A stretch of DNA of 64,000 nt from Maribellus sp. CM-23 (GTDB lineage: Bacteria > Bacteroidota > Bacteroidia > Bacteroidales > Prolixibacteraceae). Location of the stretch: positions 62,001 through 126,000 of the forward strand of contig NZ_JADWYJ010000002.1 in the NCBI RefSeq assembly GCF_021354595.1, written 5' to 3'. Numbering within the stretch: position 1 is the first letter of the stretch; each line of letters starts with the position of its first letter. The position numbers and the translations under genes were made by a program. The notes beneath the pieces were generated by a model. It saw nothing but the letters and a program-made list of their open reading frames with translations. It searched no databases and had not been told where the DNA came from. Below, piece by piece: positions 24,991 through 34,664 of this stretch.

Positions 24991-25296
24991 CTATTCTTCC
25001 ACAATTATGAAAACGTCTTCGTCGGGTTTGGACATGTAATACTGCTCCCTGGCAAATTTTTCCAGTTCAGCTTTTCCTTTGTGAAGTTCCTCGTATTTTC
25101 GTTTATCGGCAGCAATCCGCTCTTCGTAATACTCTTTTTGCTGAACCAGTTCGCTCAGCTGCCGCCGGTCTTTTAAATGACGCGTGATACTGTTTTCGTC
25201 GAAGAAAAGAATCCATACCAAAAAGACAACCGAAGCAATTAAATACTTATTGCCCAAAATTTTAGAAGCCCCCGACTGTAACAGTTCCCTGATCAT
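24991..25296 (-). CDS. FtsB/DivIC-family septum-formation initiator protein
   Basis: A 101-aa bitopic membrane protein: a short cytoplasmic N-terminus, one membrane helix (about 17-31, IASVVFLVWILFF), then a coiled coil (about 38-80, with LSELVQQKEYYEERI) and a short conserved end including REQYYMSKPDEDVF. This is the layout of FtsB/DivIC, which joins the FtsQLB divisome complex and helps activate septal peptidoglycan synthesis. Length and motif fit well. It is read in the same direction as pruA, but a strong terminator separates them. Confidence 0.85.
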   Translation of the reverse strand: MIRELLQSGASKILGNKYLIASVVFLVWILFFDENSITRHLKDRRQLSELVQQKEYYEERIAADKRKYEELHKGKAELEKFAREQYYMSKPDEDVFIIVEE

Positions 25297-25342
25297 TTAT
25301 AACAGATTGATGCACAAAAATAAGGATCGTTTGGCTCAAAAA

Positions 25343-25373
25343 AAAGAGGAAGCGAATAATTCGATTCCTCTTT
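25343..25373 (-). terminator. Intrinsic terminator after pruA
   Basis: A strong hairpin with arms AAAGAGGAA and TTCCTCTTT and an inner CGAA/TTCG stem. On the minus strand it is followed by eight T. It lies 26 bp past the pruA stop and isolates pruA from the ftsB-like gene. Confidence 0.85.
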
Positions 25374-25398
25374 ATGAACAACTTAAAGTTGGTATGTT

Positions 25399-27036
25399 TT
25401 ATTCGTTATCCGGTTGAAAATTCGGATAGGTATATTCTACCGGTGGAACAAAGGTTTCCTTGATGGTACGGATAGAGGTCCAGCGAAGGAGGTTAAAGAT
25501 CGAACCGGCTTTATCGTCGGTACCCGACCCACGTGCTCCGCCAAATGGCTGTTGTCCAACCACGGCTCCCGTTGGCTTGTCGTTGATATAGAAGTTACCG
25601 GCAGCATTTTCCAGGCGTTTGGTAATCTTCTCGATGTTGTAACGGTCTTGCGACATTACGGCACCTGTCAACGCATAAATCGATGTTTTGTCCAGAATGT
25701 CCAGTGTTTCATCCAGTTTTTCGTCGTCATAAACGTAAACGGTCAGCACTGGTCCGAACAACTCTTCCTGCATGGTAATATAATCCGGCTTCTTGGCAAG
25801 GATTACTGTTGGCTCGATAAAATAACCTACAGATTTGTCGCAATTTCCACCGAAAATCACTTCCGCATCTTTGTCTTCACGGGCACCGTCGATAAAACTT
25901 TTCAGTTTGTCAAACGAATCTTCATCGATTACCGCGTTAACAAAGTTGGTAAAATCTTCCGGCGGTCCCATTTTTACAGTGGCCAGCTCGGCGCCAAAAA
26001 TCTCTTTTACTTCGGGCCAGATACTTTCAGGAACATAAACACGCGAAGCAGCAGAACATTTTTGCCCCTGGTACTCGAAAGCACCCCGCAACATGGCGAT
26101 GGCAAGTGCCCGTTTGTTGACGGTGTTGTCAGCAAAAATGAAATCTTTTCCACCGGTTTCCCCTACAATTCTGGGATAAGTTTTGTATTTATAAATGTTC
26201 TCACCAATCTTTTTCCAAATGCTTTGGAAAACTCCCGTTGAACCGGTAAAATGAATTCCGGCAAAATCAGGATGCGTAAGAACGATATCTGCCACAGCAG
26301 GACCTGAAGCAAAAACCAGGTTGATAACACCATCCGGCAAACCGGCTTCCTGGAAAATCTCCATGATTACCCCGGCAGAATATACCGCCGTTTTCGAAGC
26401 TTTCCAAACAACCACATTCCCCATTAATGCAGGTGCCGCCGGAAGGTTACCGGCAATCGACGTAAAATTGAAAGGAGTTAAAGCGTATACAAATCCTTCC
26501 AGCGGACGGAATTCGTTGTAGTTCCACATTCCCTTGGCTGATTCCGGCTGAATTTTGTAGATATCAGTCATTACCTGTACCCCAAAGCGGAAGAAATCGG
26601 CCAATTCACAAGCGGCGTCAATCTCTGCCTGAAAAGCATTTTTTGATTGCCCCAGCATAGTGGCAGCATTGATTTTTGCACGGTAAGGGCCGGCAAGAAG
26701 ATCGGCTGCTTTCAGAAAAATAGAGGCACGGTGTTGCCACGACATGTTCACCCATTTCTCACGTGCAACCAAAGCCGCATCAATCGCCATCTCCACATGC
26801 GAAGCATCTCCCTGGTTAAAATACCCCAGCGTGTGCTTAATATCGTGCGGAGGACACATCCGAACCTTACGATCGGTATAAACTTCCTTTCCTCCGATGA
26901 TCATTGGTTGATCAATTTCCTGTGCACGCAATTCGGCTAATTTTGCCTGCAACTCTTTTCGCTCCGGCGATCCGGGAGCATAACTCAAAACCGGCTCGTT
27001 TTTGGCAACCGGTACATTAAAAATTCCTTTTGGCAT
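25399..27036 (-). CDS. pruA: L-glutamate gamma-semialdehyde (1-pyrroline-5-carboxylate) dehydrogenase
   Basis: A 545-aa aldehyde dehydrogenase oxidising glutamate semialdehyde to glutamate with NAD+, the second step of proline breakdown. Seen are the N-terminal P5CDH-type region (EPVLSYAPGSPERKEL), NFTSIAGNLPAAPALMGN, the FTGST NAD-binding motif, the Glu of VGETGGKDF, and the catalytic Cys of GQKCSAASRVY. The late LTGAVMSQD segment is also typical. Length matches the stand-alone eukaryote-like P5CDH family and not bifunctional PutA. No proline dehydrogenase gene is in the window. It is transcribed alone. Confidence 0.93.
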   Translation of the reverse strand: MPKGIFNVPVAKNEPVLSYAPGSPERKELQAKLAELRAQEIDQPMIIGGKEVYTDRKVRMCPPHDIKHTLGYFNQGDASHVEMAIDAALVAREKWVNMSWQHRASIFLKAADLLAGPYRAKINAATMLGQSKNAFQAEIDAACELADFFRFGVQVMTDIYKIQPESAKGMWNYNEFRPLEGFVYALTPFNFTSIAGNLPAAPALMGNVVVWKASKTAVYSAGVIMEIFQEAGLPDGVINLVFASGPAVADIVLTHPDFAGIHFTGSTGVFQSIWKKIGENIYKYKTYPRIVGETGGKDFIFADNTVNKRALAIAMLRGAFEYQGQKCSAASRVYVPESIWPEVKEIFGAELATVKMGPPEDFTNFVNAVIDEDSFDKLKSFIDGAREDKDAEVIFGGNCDKSVGYFIEPTVILAKKPDYITMQEELFGPVLTVYVYDDEKLDETLDILDKTSIYALTGAVMSQDRYNIEKITKRLENAAGNFYINDKPTGAVVGQQPFGGARGSGTDDKAGSIFNLLRWTSIRTIKETFVPPVEYTYPNFQPDNE

Positions 27037-27373
27037 AATTCTATTATTTTGTTACAAAATTCCTTCGTTTGCTACAAAACTATAAAATAGAGCCCGCTCA
27101 AATCATAACAAATATCAGGGCTTGCCAAAAACTACCCGGAATAGCCAATCCTCAACCAATTCCATTCCACATAAAACTTTCGTTCCCAGCCCGGTAAAAT
27201 ACTTTAGTGACTTTTATCACAATTTTACAGTGTTACCTAAACACCAATTAGGCAGATTAAACCAACTTTAAACAGAAGTTCCCAAATCCATTATTTTCAC
27301 CAATGGAAATTATATATTAGCGAAATAAAATCTTCTGAATGTGATTTGACACATTTTTAATACCTTTACCTTA
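27037..27373. other. AT-rich intergenic region between divergent genes
   Basis: It separates pruA (minus) and the sensor kinase (plus) and must hold both promoters. I see no RNA gene, repeat or clear operator. A TACCTTTA at 27361-27368 is close to the -7 consensus for the kinase gene but has one mismatch and no well-placed -33 element. Confidence 0.5.
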
Positions 27374-29455
27374 TTGTTAAAAAGATTATCTAAAATATTG
27401 AGTGATAGGTTTTGGGCTGCGCTCCCTGAGGCTAAACAAAAGCAGCTTTTTCATCTGCTGATGATATGGAGTTCAATCGGCAGTATCATGCTTGCTATTT
27501 TGATAAGTCATCTTTTTGTTCCGAATGCAACTTTATGCCTGATCTGCGATTTTCTTTTGCTGGCAGCATCTGTTTTATCGGTCGTGTGTGTTCTGAATGG
27601 TAAAAATAACTGCGCCATCAACATCGTCTTTCTTACGCCGGTATTTATATACGGTTATTATATCTCTGAATTCAGCGCCCATCTCCCCCCGGTTGAAACC
27701 ATTCATTTTTCAACCTGGTGGCTGATCGCAGGGCTCGTTTTTCTTTATTTCTTTTCCAACAACGACGGTAAAATTCTTCTTTACTTTTTATTGTCCATAG
27801 CAACCATTGGATTTCAATTATTCATAGCCGATCATTTACTGGATTCGTTCAGTTATTTTGATCCCATTGTTACCAATCCGTTTTTTGTTTTTCTTGCGTT
27901 TTTCCTGTCGACCTTTTATTTAAGGCGGCACTTTAATCACGCTATTGACCGTTTAAAAGACGCACTCCAGCGACAGACCGTAAGCTTAAACAGGGTTATT
28001 CAAAATTCTCCCTTCCTGATCTCACGCATTAGTGCCGAGCGCGACGAAGGCGGAAATGTGGTACGGTTGGCGATCGACAAAGTAAACAATGCCTTTGAAG
28101 CGGCTTTCAAACTTAACCTGCACGAAGTTCAGGGACAGGATGCACATTATGTTTTCAACCTTATCTTTAAAGGAAAACTGGACGTAAACAAAACGGTGCT
28201 TTTCAGCCGGAAGGGAATTTCGGAGATACAGGCGCCGCACATCGACAAATGGTTTAAAATCCACGTTATTAATCCAAGCTACAATCTTTACTACCTGATC
28301 TTTGAAGACATTACCAAGGTAAAAAAGAAAATGGCAGAACTGGAAGCCAACAAACGACGCTACAAAGTGCTGCTGGAAGCCATCCCCGACATTTTCTTTG
28401 TTATTGACAAGGACGGCGTTTACGAAGACTTTGTAATCAAGGAAAGCGACCTGTTTAAAGTGGAAGATGCCAACATTATCGGAAGTTCGATATTCAATAC
28501 CGGTTTTCCCGAGAACCTGGCCAATAAAATATATGCCTGTATCCAGAATTGTATCCGGTCCAACTCAATCGAGAGCATCGAATATTCGCTGAATACACCC
28601 AACGGAACTTTTTTGTTTGAAATGCGACTGGCCAAGCTGAATGCGCATTCGGTTATTTCGGTCGCCCGGGATATTACTAAACGAAAAACCGCTGAATTCA
28701 AACTTGAAAAGGCATTGAAACGCGCCGAGGAATCGGACCGTTTAAAATCGGCTTTCCTGGCCAATTTATCGCACGAGATCAGGACACCGATGAACATCAT
28801 CACCAACTTTACCCGGATGTTGTCGGACGCCGAAATGGAACAGTCCGACCGATTGGAGCTGACCGACGCCATCACCGAAAACGGGAAACAGTTGCTGAAC
28901 ATGATCGACAACACCATTCACCTCTCCAAAATTGAAACGGAAGCGATTGAGGTGAAGCATTCATTTTGCAGAATTAACGGGCTGCTACGCGACATTTACA
29001 ACCAATACGCACCACACATCCCCGATTCAAAAGATGTTCGCATTCGCATGAACCTGGATGTGCACAACCCCGAGTTTGGCTTTAGCACCGACAACCAGCT
29101 ATTAAAAGAAGCGTTGATGATCCTGCTCGACAATGCCGTAAAATATACCACCAAAGGAACCGTAACCATTGGTTACGAAATGATCAGGAACGAATACATA
29201 AAATTTGTGGTGGCTGATACCGGCATTGGTATCCCGAAAGAAGAGTCCGAAAACATCTTCAGTCGTTTTTACCGGATCCCCAATTCCATCAACCAAACTA
29301 CCTCAGGCTCTGGAATCGGCCTGCCGATTGCCCAGCATTACGTGGCACTTTTGGGAGGCGAGCTTGAATTTGATTCCACCCTGGAACAGGGAAGCCAGTT
29401 TTGGTTCTCAATTCCATTCAGCGACGGGCAGGGTTATATGAAGATCGTAAGTTGA
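27374..29455 (+). CDS. Membrane-bound PAS-domain sensor histidine kinase
   Basis: A 693-aa protein with about six membrane helices in residues 25-190. A PAS-like region follows (about 205-320), then a second PAS (about 325-440, starting RRYKVLLEAIPDIFFVIDKDG). The HisKA has phosphoacceptor His in LANLSHEIRTPMN, and the HATPase_c shows the N-box (LDNAVKYT), G1 (DTGIGIP) and G2 (GSGIGLPIA). It senses an unknown signal and phosphorylates a response regulator that is not nearby. The start is TTG; no ATG lies upstream in frame and the next Met is residue 30, inside the first helix region. Confidence 0.9.
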   Translation: MLKRLSKILSDRFWAALPEAKQKQLFHLLMIWSSIGSIMLAILISHLFVPNATLCLICDFLLLAASVLSVVCVLNGKNNCAINIVFLTPVFIYGYYISEFSAHLPPVETIHFSTWWLIAGLVFLYFFSNNDGKILLYFLLSIATIGFQLFIADHLLDSFSYFDPIVTNPFFVFLAFFLSTFYLRRHFNHAIDRLKDALQRQTVSLNRVIQNSPFLISRISAERDEGGNVVRLAIDKVNNAFEAAFKLNLHEVQGQDAHYVFNLIFKGKLDVNKTVLFSRKGISEIQAPHIDKWFKIHVINPSYNLYYLIFEDITKVKKKMAELEANKRRYKVLLEAIPDIFFVIDKDGVYEDFVIKESDLFKVEDANIIGSSIFNTGFPENLANKIYACIQNCIRSNSIESIEYSLNTPNGTFLFEMRLAKLNAHSVISVARDITKRKTAEFKLEKALKRAEESDRLKSAFLANLSHEIRTPMNIITNFTRMLSDAEMEQSDRLELTDAITENGKQLLNMIDNTIHLSKIETEAIEVKHSFCRINGLLRDIYNQYAPHIPDSKDVRIRMNLDVHNPEFGFSTDNQLLKEALMILLDNAVKYTTKGTVTIGYEMIRNEYIKFVVADTGIGIPKEESENIFSRFYRIPNSINQTTSGSGIGLPIAQHYVALLGGELEFDSTLEQGSQFWFSIPFSDGQGYMKIVS

Positions 29456-29591
29456 TTCTCTTCCTTTCAGCACTTAGCCTCTTTCATTCCCTTCACCAAC
29501 AAAGCAAAAATCGCAGGTATTTTCAGATGAGAAATATAGGCAACGTTGCTTTTGACATGACAACGCCCGGCCACTTAGATAGAGCACCTGC

Positions 29592-30878
29592 CTAAAACCT
29601 ATTTACCACCGAATTTAACTGTCGATAGCCCACCAGTCGGTCGTAACGCCCGGCCAAATCGCGGTAATACACAAAAATCTGGTAATCATTCTCGGTTTCC
29701 CAAAAACTACCTTCGATATTGGTATGATCGGCTACCCGCGCCCCTTGCGGCACATACACATACATAAAATTATAGTAGCCTTGTTTTAACAGGAGTGTTA
29801 ATTCATAGGTGCTGTTGTCGAAATTGTAGGTCATCTCGTTGCCTTTATTGGCGTTCCATTGGGTAAGTGCACCAAATACATTAACAGTTCCTCCTACCAG
29901 CGGCGATTCCATGGGCAAACTAAAATGAACAAACACATAATCACATTCGGTATCATAATCCCGTACTTCCTGATCCTGACTTTCGATGGAATACTTCCCG
30001 TTCATTTCCTTGTAAGGGAAAAACTTCTTATTGGCCCTGATTTCATCTGTTTTGAGTGTTTTGTGATAATAAGGGCGGAAGAAATCGGTGGAAAACACAT
30101 TCTCACCGTTCAGGCGGTTAGAGCGAATATCGAAATACCGGAATTCGTTGCCTGCTTTGAAAACATTCTCGCGGTTATAGTCATACACCAATTGCCCGTC
30201 GCGGATATAAAGTGGCTTCAGGTTTTTTATGGCATTATCCCAGCGGTCGTTTTGCATGATCACCACTTTCACCTCTTCCTGCGGATTCAAAATCGCCAAG
30301 TTGGGATGGTTAATCGTAAAATCTATCTCCTGGCTTTCGCCTTTAAAAGCATCGGTAGTTGCCCGCCTGACAGTACCTGCAATATTTACCACATCTTCAT
30401 AGATGTAAAATCTTTGCGTCAGTACAACTTTCTCTTTGTCGTTATCTTCAAATACCACCAGCACATAATTTCCTGAAACCTTGAATTGTACGTGATCGTT
30501 GGGCAGTACGATCTGATAATTGATATAGTCGAAAGTGGTATTAAACGACTTTGCATAATCATCCACCGGGTTTTCCGGGAAACCTTCGAGGTAATCGGGC
30601 TGCGGAATAAAACTCTCTTTCCAGTCGGCATCGCAATGGATGATGGTATAATAATAGTCTTTTACATCTGCCACAAGATCGTCAAATTTCATTACCAGCC
30701 GCTGGTCTTCGTTCAATCCCAAAACCGGATTCGACAAAACAAAACCCTCCCGAAACATTTTGGCCGACTTTATTTCTTCCTTGTAAACAGCTGTTTCGTA
30801 ATAGAAATCGTTGGTTTGAGCATTCACAAAAGTGAACTGGGCCAAACACCCCATTATCAGAGTCAGGAATTTTCTCAT
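29592..30878 (-). CDS. Type IX secretion system plug protein (DUF5103 family)
   Basis: A 428-aa protein from the ATG at 30878, which gives a signal peptide MRKFLTLIMGCLAQFTFVNA; a longer frame adds 36 unlikely residues. The mature part starts NDFYYETAVYKEEIKSA and has YYTIIHCDADWKES, FKVSGNYVLVVFEDND, FTINHPN, and a late QGYYNFMYVYVP with a C-terminal carbohydrate-binding-like fold. This matches the DUF5103 family, whose member in Flavobacterium was seen plugging the SprA translocon of the T9SS. It likely blocks the SprA channel in the resting state. The motor and core genes of the T9SS are outside this window. Confidence 0.85.
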   Translation of the reverse strand: MRKFLTLIMGCLAQFTFVNAQTNDFYYETAVYKEEIKSAKMFREGFVLSNPVLGLNEDQRLVMKFDDLVADVKDYYYTIIHCDADWKESFIPQPDYLEGFPENPVDDYAKSFNTTFDYINYQIVLPNDHVQFKVSGNYVLVVFEDNDKEKVVLTQRFYIYEDVVNIAGTVRRATTDAFKGESQEIDFTINHPNLAILNPQEEVKVVIMQNDRWDNAIKNLKPLYIRDGQLVYDYNRENVFKAGNEFRYFDIRSNRLNGENVFSTDFFRPYYHKTLKTDEIRANKKFFPYKEMNGKYSIESQDQEVRDYDTECDYVFVHFSLPMESPLVGGTVNVFGALTQWNANKGNEMTYNFDNSTYELTLLLKQGYYNFMYVYVPQGARVADHTNIEGSFWETENDYQIFVYYRDLAGRYDRLVGYRQLNSVVNRF

Positions 30879-31238
30879 TTTCAGTTGTATTTTATAATAT
30901 GCCTCTCCAAATATCGGAGAAATAAAACCGGGCAGAAAACTACATAAAAAGTCAAACGAACTAAAGTTTAAACTGTTGCATGCCATCGCTTACAAAATAA
31001 AAATTCGTTCCGGTTTCATTTATTTTCTGCAAATATCAAATTTATGAATTTCAATTGAAAGCGGTAAGTCTGTCAAAATATATTCCAAAATACAATAAGC
31101 TCAAAAATGTTAATTTAATCTGAAGCCTTTTCCCCTGTTTGAAAAGAACTAAATGCACTGATTATTTGAAAGTTCTCAAATTCATTTAACTTATTAATAT
31201 ATTCATATACTTTGATAATAACTCTTTACTATTTCGCA
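30879..31238. other. AT-rich intergenic region upstream of nqrA
   Basis: Divergent spacer of about 360 bp between the T9SS plug gene and nqrA. It is strongly AT-rich with no RNA gene, repeat or palindrome that I can identify. The nqr promoter lies at its right end. Confidence 0.5.
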
Positions 31239-31268
31239 TTGTCTAACAGCAATTAATTATTACTTTTG
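31239..31268 (+). promoter_or_regulatory. Bacteroidota-type promoter of the nqr operon
   Basis: TTG at 31239-31241, a 19-bp spacer, and TACTTTTG at 31261-31268. Both match the Bacteroidota sigma-ABfr consensus (TTTG/TTG, 19-21 bp, TAnnTTTG). Transcription would start near 31273, giving a leader of about 30 nt before the nqrA ATG at 31302. Confidence 0.65.
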
Positions 31269-31301
31269 CCAACCTGAAATAATTCTTAGTCTTAAATCAA
31301 T

Positions 31302-32648
31302 ATGTCAGAAGTGATTAGGTTAAAAAAAGGGCTGAACATTAAGCTAAAAGGCAGTGCTGAAAAGGTACTCGAAAAATTGCCGGTCCCGGCAACAGTCGCT
31401 CTGAAACCAACCGATTTTCCCGGACTTACTCCAAAACTCAGTGTTAAAGCCGAAGCCATTGTAAAGGCAGGCGATGCGCTTTTTTACGATAAATACCACC
31501 CTGAAATTGTCTTTACGGCCCCTGTTGGCGGTAAAGTGGTTTCAATCAACCGTGGTGAGCGTCGTAAAATTTTGGAAGTAGTAATTGAGACCGATAAAGA
31601 TGCAGGTTCCGCTTCGTTTAAAAAAGCAGATCCGAATACTTTATCCGGAGAAGAGGTTAAAGAGCAGATTCTGAAAAGTGGTTTGTGGCCATTTATTAAA
31701 AAACGGCCGTACGGAGTGATTGCATCTCCCGATCAAAAACCATTATCGATTTACATTTCAACATTCGACACGGCGCCACTGGCACCCGATTACAATTTTG
31801 TAATTGCAGGACAGCTTGAGACGTTTCAGACCGGAGTAAATGCCCTTGCAAAACTTACCGAGGGAAAAGTTTACCTGGGAGTAAATGCGAACTCCGCATT
31901 TACCGGTGTTAAAAATGTAGAGATCAACACATTCGAAGGGCCGCACCCTGCCGGAAACGTTGGAGTACAAATTGCCAATACCCAGCCGCTTAACAAAGGC
32001 GAAGTGGTGTGGACATTAACCGTACAGGACGTTCTGCTGATCGGCCGTCTTTTTGAGACCGGAAATGTGGATTTCAGCAGAATTGTAGCGTTAACAGGCT
32101 CCGAAGTGTCAGCGCCTAAATATTACCAAACGGTAGTAGGTGCCCCGGTAGCTTCGCTTGTACAGGAAAGACTGGTGGAAGCTAATTACCATCTGCGTAT
32201 TATCAGCGGAAACGTGCTTACCGGTAAAAAAGTAGGTCCTCAGCAATACTTTGGCTTCTACGACTCGCAGATAACTGTGATTCCGGAAGGTGATGAATAC
32301 GAATTTATGGGCTGGGCTTCGCCTGGTTTTGATAAGTTCAGTGCATCCAAAGCATTCTTAGGCAAACTGTTCCCGAAAAAAGAATACACACTTAACGCCA
32401 ATCTACACGGCGGCGAGCGTGCATTTGTTATGTCAGGTCAGTACGAAAAACTGGTTCCGATCGACATTCTGCCGGTTCACTTGTTGAAAGCGATCCTGGT
32501 AAACGATATCGATAAAATGGAGCAACTCGGTATTTACGAAGTAATAGAAGAAGACCTGGCTCTTTGTGAATATGCATGTACTTCAAAAGTTGAAGTGCAA
32601 AAGATTCTCCGCGATGGGATTAACGTTATGATTAAAGAACTTGGTTAA
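31302..32648 (+). CDS. nqrA: Na+-translocating NADH:quinone reductase subunit A
   Basis: A 448-aa soluble subunit of the Na+-NQR, first gene of the complete nqrABCDEF set. It starts with the family signature IRLKKGLNIKLKGSAEK, has ALKPTDFPGLTPKLSVK, GGKVVSINRGERRKIL and a late ANLHGGERAFVMSGQYEKLVP and DILPVHLLKAIL. NqrA lies on the cytoplasmic face and is involved in ubiquinone/menaquinone binding. Length is normal. A Bacteroidota promoter lies directly upstream. The gap to nqrB is 120 bp, the longest in the operon. Confidence 0.96.
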   Translation: MSEVIRLKKGLNIKLKGSAEKVLEKLPVPATVALKPTDFPGLTPKLSVKAEAIVKAGDALFYDKYHPEIVFTAPVGGKVVSINRGERRKILEVVIETDKDAGSASFKKADPNTLSGEEVKEQILKSGLWPFIKKRPYGVIASPDQKPLSIYISTFDTAPLAPDYNFVIAGQLETFQTGVNALAKLTEGKVYLGVNANSAFTGVKNVEINTFEGPHPAGNVGVQIANTQPLNKGEVVWTLTVQDVLLIGRLFETGNVDFSRIVALTGSEVSAPKYYQTVVGAPVASLVQERLVEANYHLRIISGNVLTGKKVGPQQYFGFYDSQITVIPEGDEYEFMGWASPGFDKFSASKAFLGKLFPKKEYTLNANLHGGERAFVMSGQYEKLVPIDILPVHLLKAILVNDIDKMEQLGIYEVIEEDLALCEYACTSKVEVQKILRDGINVMIKELG

Positions 32649-32768
32649 TTTTTACACGTAATCAATTCAACCTTAAAAGATGAAGCAAACCTGTTTTCTG
32701 TTATTCTGAAATGACGAATAAGCGGGCAAGTTTTATCGAATACAATGGAATGTAAACAATAAAATGAA

Positions 32769-33950
32769 ATGAATTTTATAAAAAACATTTTTGAGAATAC
32801 GAAACCTTATGTGCAGAAAGGCGCCAAGTACCACTGGCTTCATTCCGTACACGATGGTTTCTTCACACTGTTCTTTGTTCAAAAGAACACTTCCAAATCG
32901 GGAACGCACATTCACGATTACATCGATCTGAAGCGTACCATGGGAATGGTAGTGTTGGCACTGGTGCCGGCCATCCTTATGGGGATGTACAATACCGGGT
33001 ACCAACACTTCAAAGCAATCGGTGAACTTGCTTCAACCGGTTTTTTTGAAATTTTCCTTTTCGGCTTGCTGAAAGTACTTCCGATCATCATCGTTTCGTA
33101 CGGCGTTGGTTTGGGTATCGAGTTTGTGTTTGCGCAAATTCGCGGCCACGAGATACAGGAAGGATTCCTGGTTTCGGGGATGCTTATTCCGCTGGTAATG
33201 CCTGTTGAAACACCGCTTTGGATGATTGCCGTGGCAACAGCCTTTGCAGTGGTCATCGGTAAAGAGGTATTTGGTGGAACCGGAATGAACATCTGGAACC
33301 CGGCTCTTGTAGCCCGTGCCTTTTTATTCTTTGCCTACCCGGCACAAATGTCGGGAATTAAAGTATGGGTAGCCGGCAGTCAGGCAACTGATGCCATCAC
33401 CTGTGCCACTCCGCTAGGCGATGCAGCTTCCGGAGTTATTTCCTACACTGCTTCCGATGCTTTCTTCGGACTGGTCCCCGGATCGATTGGAGAAACTTCA
33501 ACACTGGCTATTTTAATCGGTGCAGTCCTTCTAATCGTTACCGGAATCGGAAGTTGGAGGATCATGCTTTCAACCATTGCCGGTGGTGCAGTTATGGGAC
33601 TTATCCTGAATGCTTTTGCCGGTAGCGCTTCCCTTTCTGAAGCCAACCAGGTATTCTTTGCAATTCCTTTCTGGCATCACCTTATTTTAGGTGGGTTTAT
33701 GTTTGGCGCCATTTTTATGGCCACCGATCCTGTTTCAGGTTCGCAAACCGTAAGCGGAAAGTGGATTTATGGTTTCCTTATCGGTATTCTGGCAGTATTG
33801 ATTCGCGTTGTCAACCCCGCCTATCCGGAGGGAATGATGCTTGCCATTCTGTTGATGAACACCTTTGCACCGCTGATCGACCATTATGTTGTTCAGGGCC
33901 ACATTAAGAAAAGACTGAAACGTGCAACCGTTAGTGGAAGAACTGCTTAA
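32769..33950 (+). CDS. nqrB: Na+-translocating NADH:quinone reductase subunit B
   Basis: A 393-aa membrane subunit (RnfD/NqrB family) with about ten helices. The family region GKEVFGGTGMNIWNPALVARAF is present (shown as GGTGMNIWNPALVARAF). It carries a covalent FMN on a Thr in other species, in an SGAT-type motif. Here the matching place reads ITCATPLG, with Thr214 kept but Cys in place of the Gly before Ala. NqrB also holds riboflavin and part of the Na+ path. The late ATDPVSGSQT and PEGMMLAILLMN motifs are intact. The substitution is real in this sequence; its effect on flavin attachment is unknown. Confidence 0.95.
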   Translation: MNFIKNIFENTKPYVQKGAKYHWLHSVHDGFFTLFFVQKNTSKSGTHIHDYIDLKRTMGMVVLALVPAILMGMYNTGYQHFKAIGELASTGFFEIFLFGLLKVLPIIIVSYGVGLGIEFVFAQIRGHEIQEGFLVSGMLIPLVMPVETPLWMIAVATAFAVVIGKEVFGGTGMNIWNPALVARAFLFFAYPAQMSGIKVWVAGSQATDAITCATPLGDAASGVISYTASDAFFGLVPGSIGETSTLAILIGAVLLIVTGIGSWRIMLSTIAGGAVMGLILNAFAGSASLSEANQVFFAIPFWHHLILGGFMFGAIFMATDPVSGSQTVSGKWIYGFLIGILAVLIRVVNPAYPEGMMLAILLMNTFAPLIDHYVVQGHIKKRLKRATVSGRTA

Positions 33951-33962
33951 AAATTAAAGATC

Positions 33963-34661
33963 ATGAACAGAAACGGTAATACATATACAGTTTTATACGC
34001 CGCAATCATGGTAGTCCTGGTTGCAGCGATTCTGGCTTCCGTTGCCATGGCGCTTAAGCCCCAACAGGTACGGAACATTGAGGTGGAGAAAAAGCAAAGT
34101 ATCCTGGCATCGGTAAACATTGCCAGTACTCCTGCTGATGCAGAAAAGATCTATGCTGAAAAAATAGTAAACGAATACGTAGTAAATGTAAACGGCGAAA
34201 AAGTAGAAGGCGATGCGTTTAACACCGACCTGAAAAGGGAGTACGCAAAACCTGTTGAAGAAATGCATTTGCCGGTTTTTGAATGTCAAACAGAACAAGG
34301 CGTCAAATATGTGCTTCCGCTTCGCGGAACAGGTCTTTGGGGACCTATCTGGGGCTTTGTAGCCTTAGACGAAGACATGAACACCATTTACGGTGCCAAC
34401 TTCGACCACCAGGGGGAAACCCCCGGATTGGGTGCTGAAATTTCCACCCCGGTATTCGAGAAACAATTTATTGGTAAGAAACTTTTTGACAACAAAGGTC
34501 AACTGGTTTCCATTATCGTAGCAAAAGTTGGACAGGACGCACCAGCCGACCACAAAGTAGATGGCATCTCAGGAGGTACCATCACCAGTAAAGGGCTTGA
34601 GCAAATGCTTCTCGACGACTTTGCCAGATATGAAGAATTCTTAAAAAAGAAAAAATCTTAA
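33963..34661 (+). CDS. nqrC: Na+-translocating NADH:quinone reductase subunit C
   Basis: A 232-aa protein with one N-terminal membrane helix (about 8-28) and an FMN-binding domain on the outside. It has GTGLWGPIWGFVALDEDMN and GETPGLGAEIS. The flavin-attachment motif reads ISGGTITSKG with Thr206; this is SGGT where Vibrio has SGAT. An ApbE enzyme would attach FMN to this Thr. It lies 12 bp after nqrB and 3 bp before nqrD. Confidence 0.95.
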   Translation: MNRNGNTYTVLYAAIMVVLVAAILASVAMALKPQQVRNIEVEKKQSILASVNIASTPADAEKIYAEKIVNEYVVNVNGEKVEGDAFNTDLKREYAKPVEEMHLPVFECQTEQGVKYVLPLRGTGLWGPIWGFVALDEDMNTIYGANFDHQGETPGLGAEISTPVFEKQFIGKKLFDNKGQLVSIIVAKVGQDAPADHKVDGISGGTITSKGLEQMLLDDFARYEEFLKKKKS

Positions 34662-34664
34662 GCC

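Noticed and set aside
29555..29590. tRNA-like stretch (GATAGAGCACCTGCCTA) downstream of the sensor kinase
   Set aside because: It resembles a D-arm and anticodon-arm start, but the GCTC partner, anticodon loop, T-arm and acceptor stem are missing. Probably chance.
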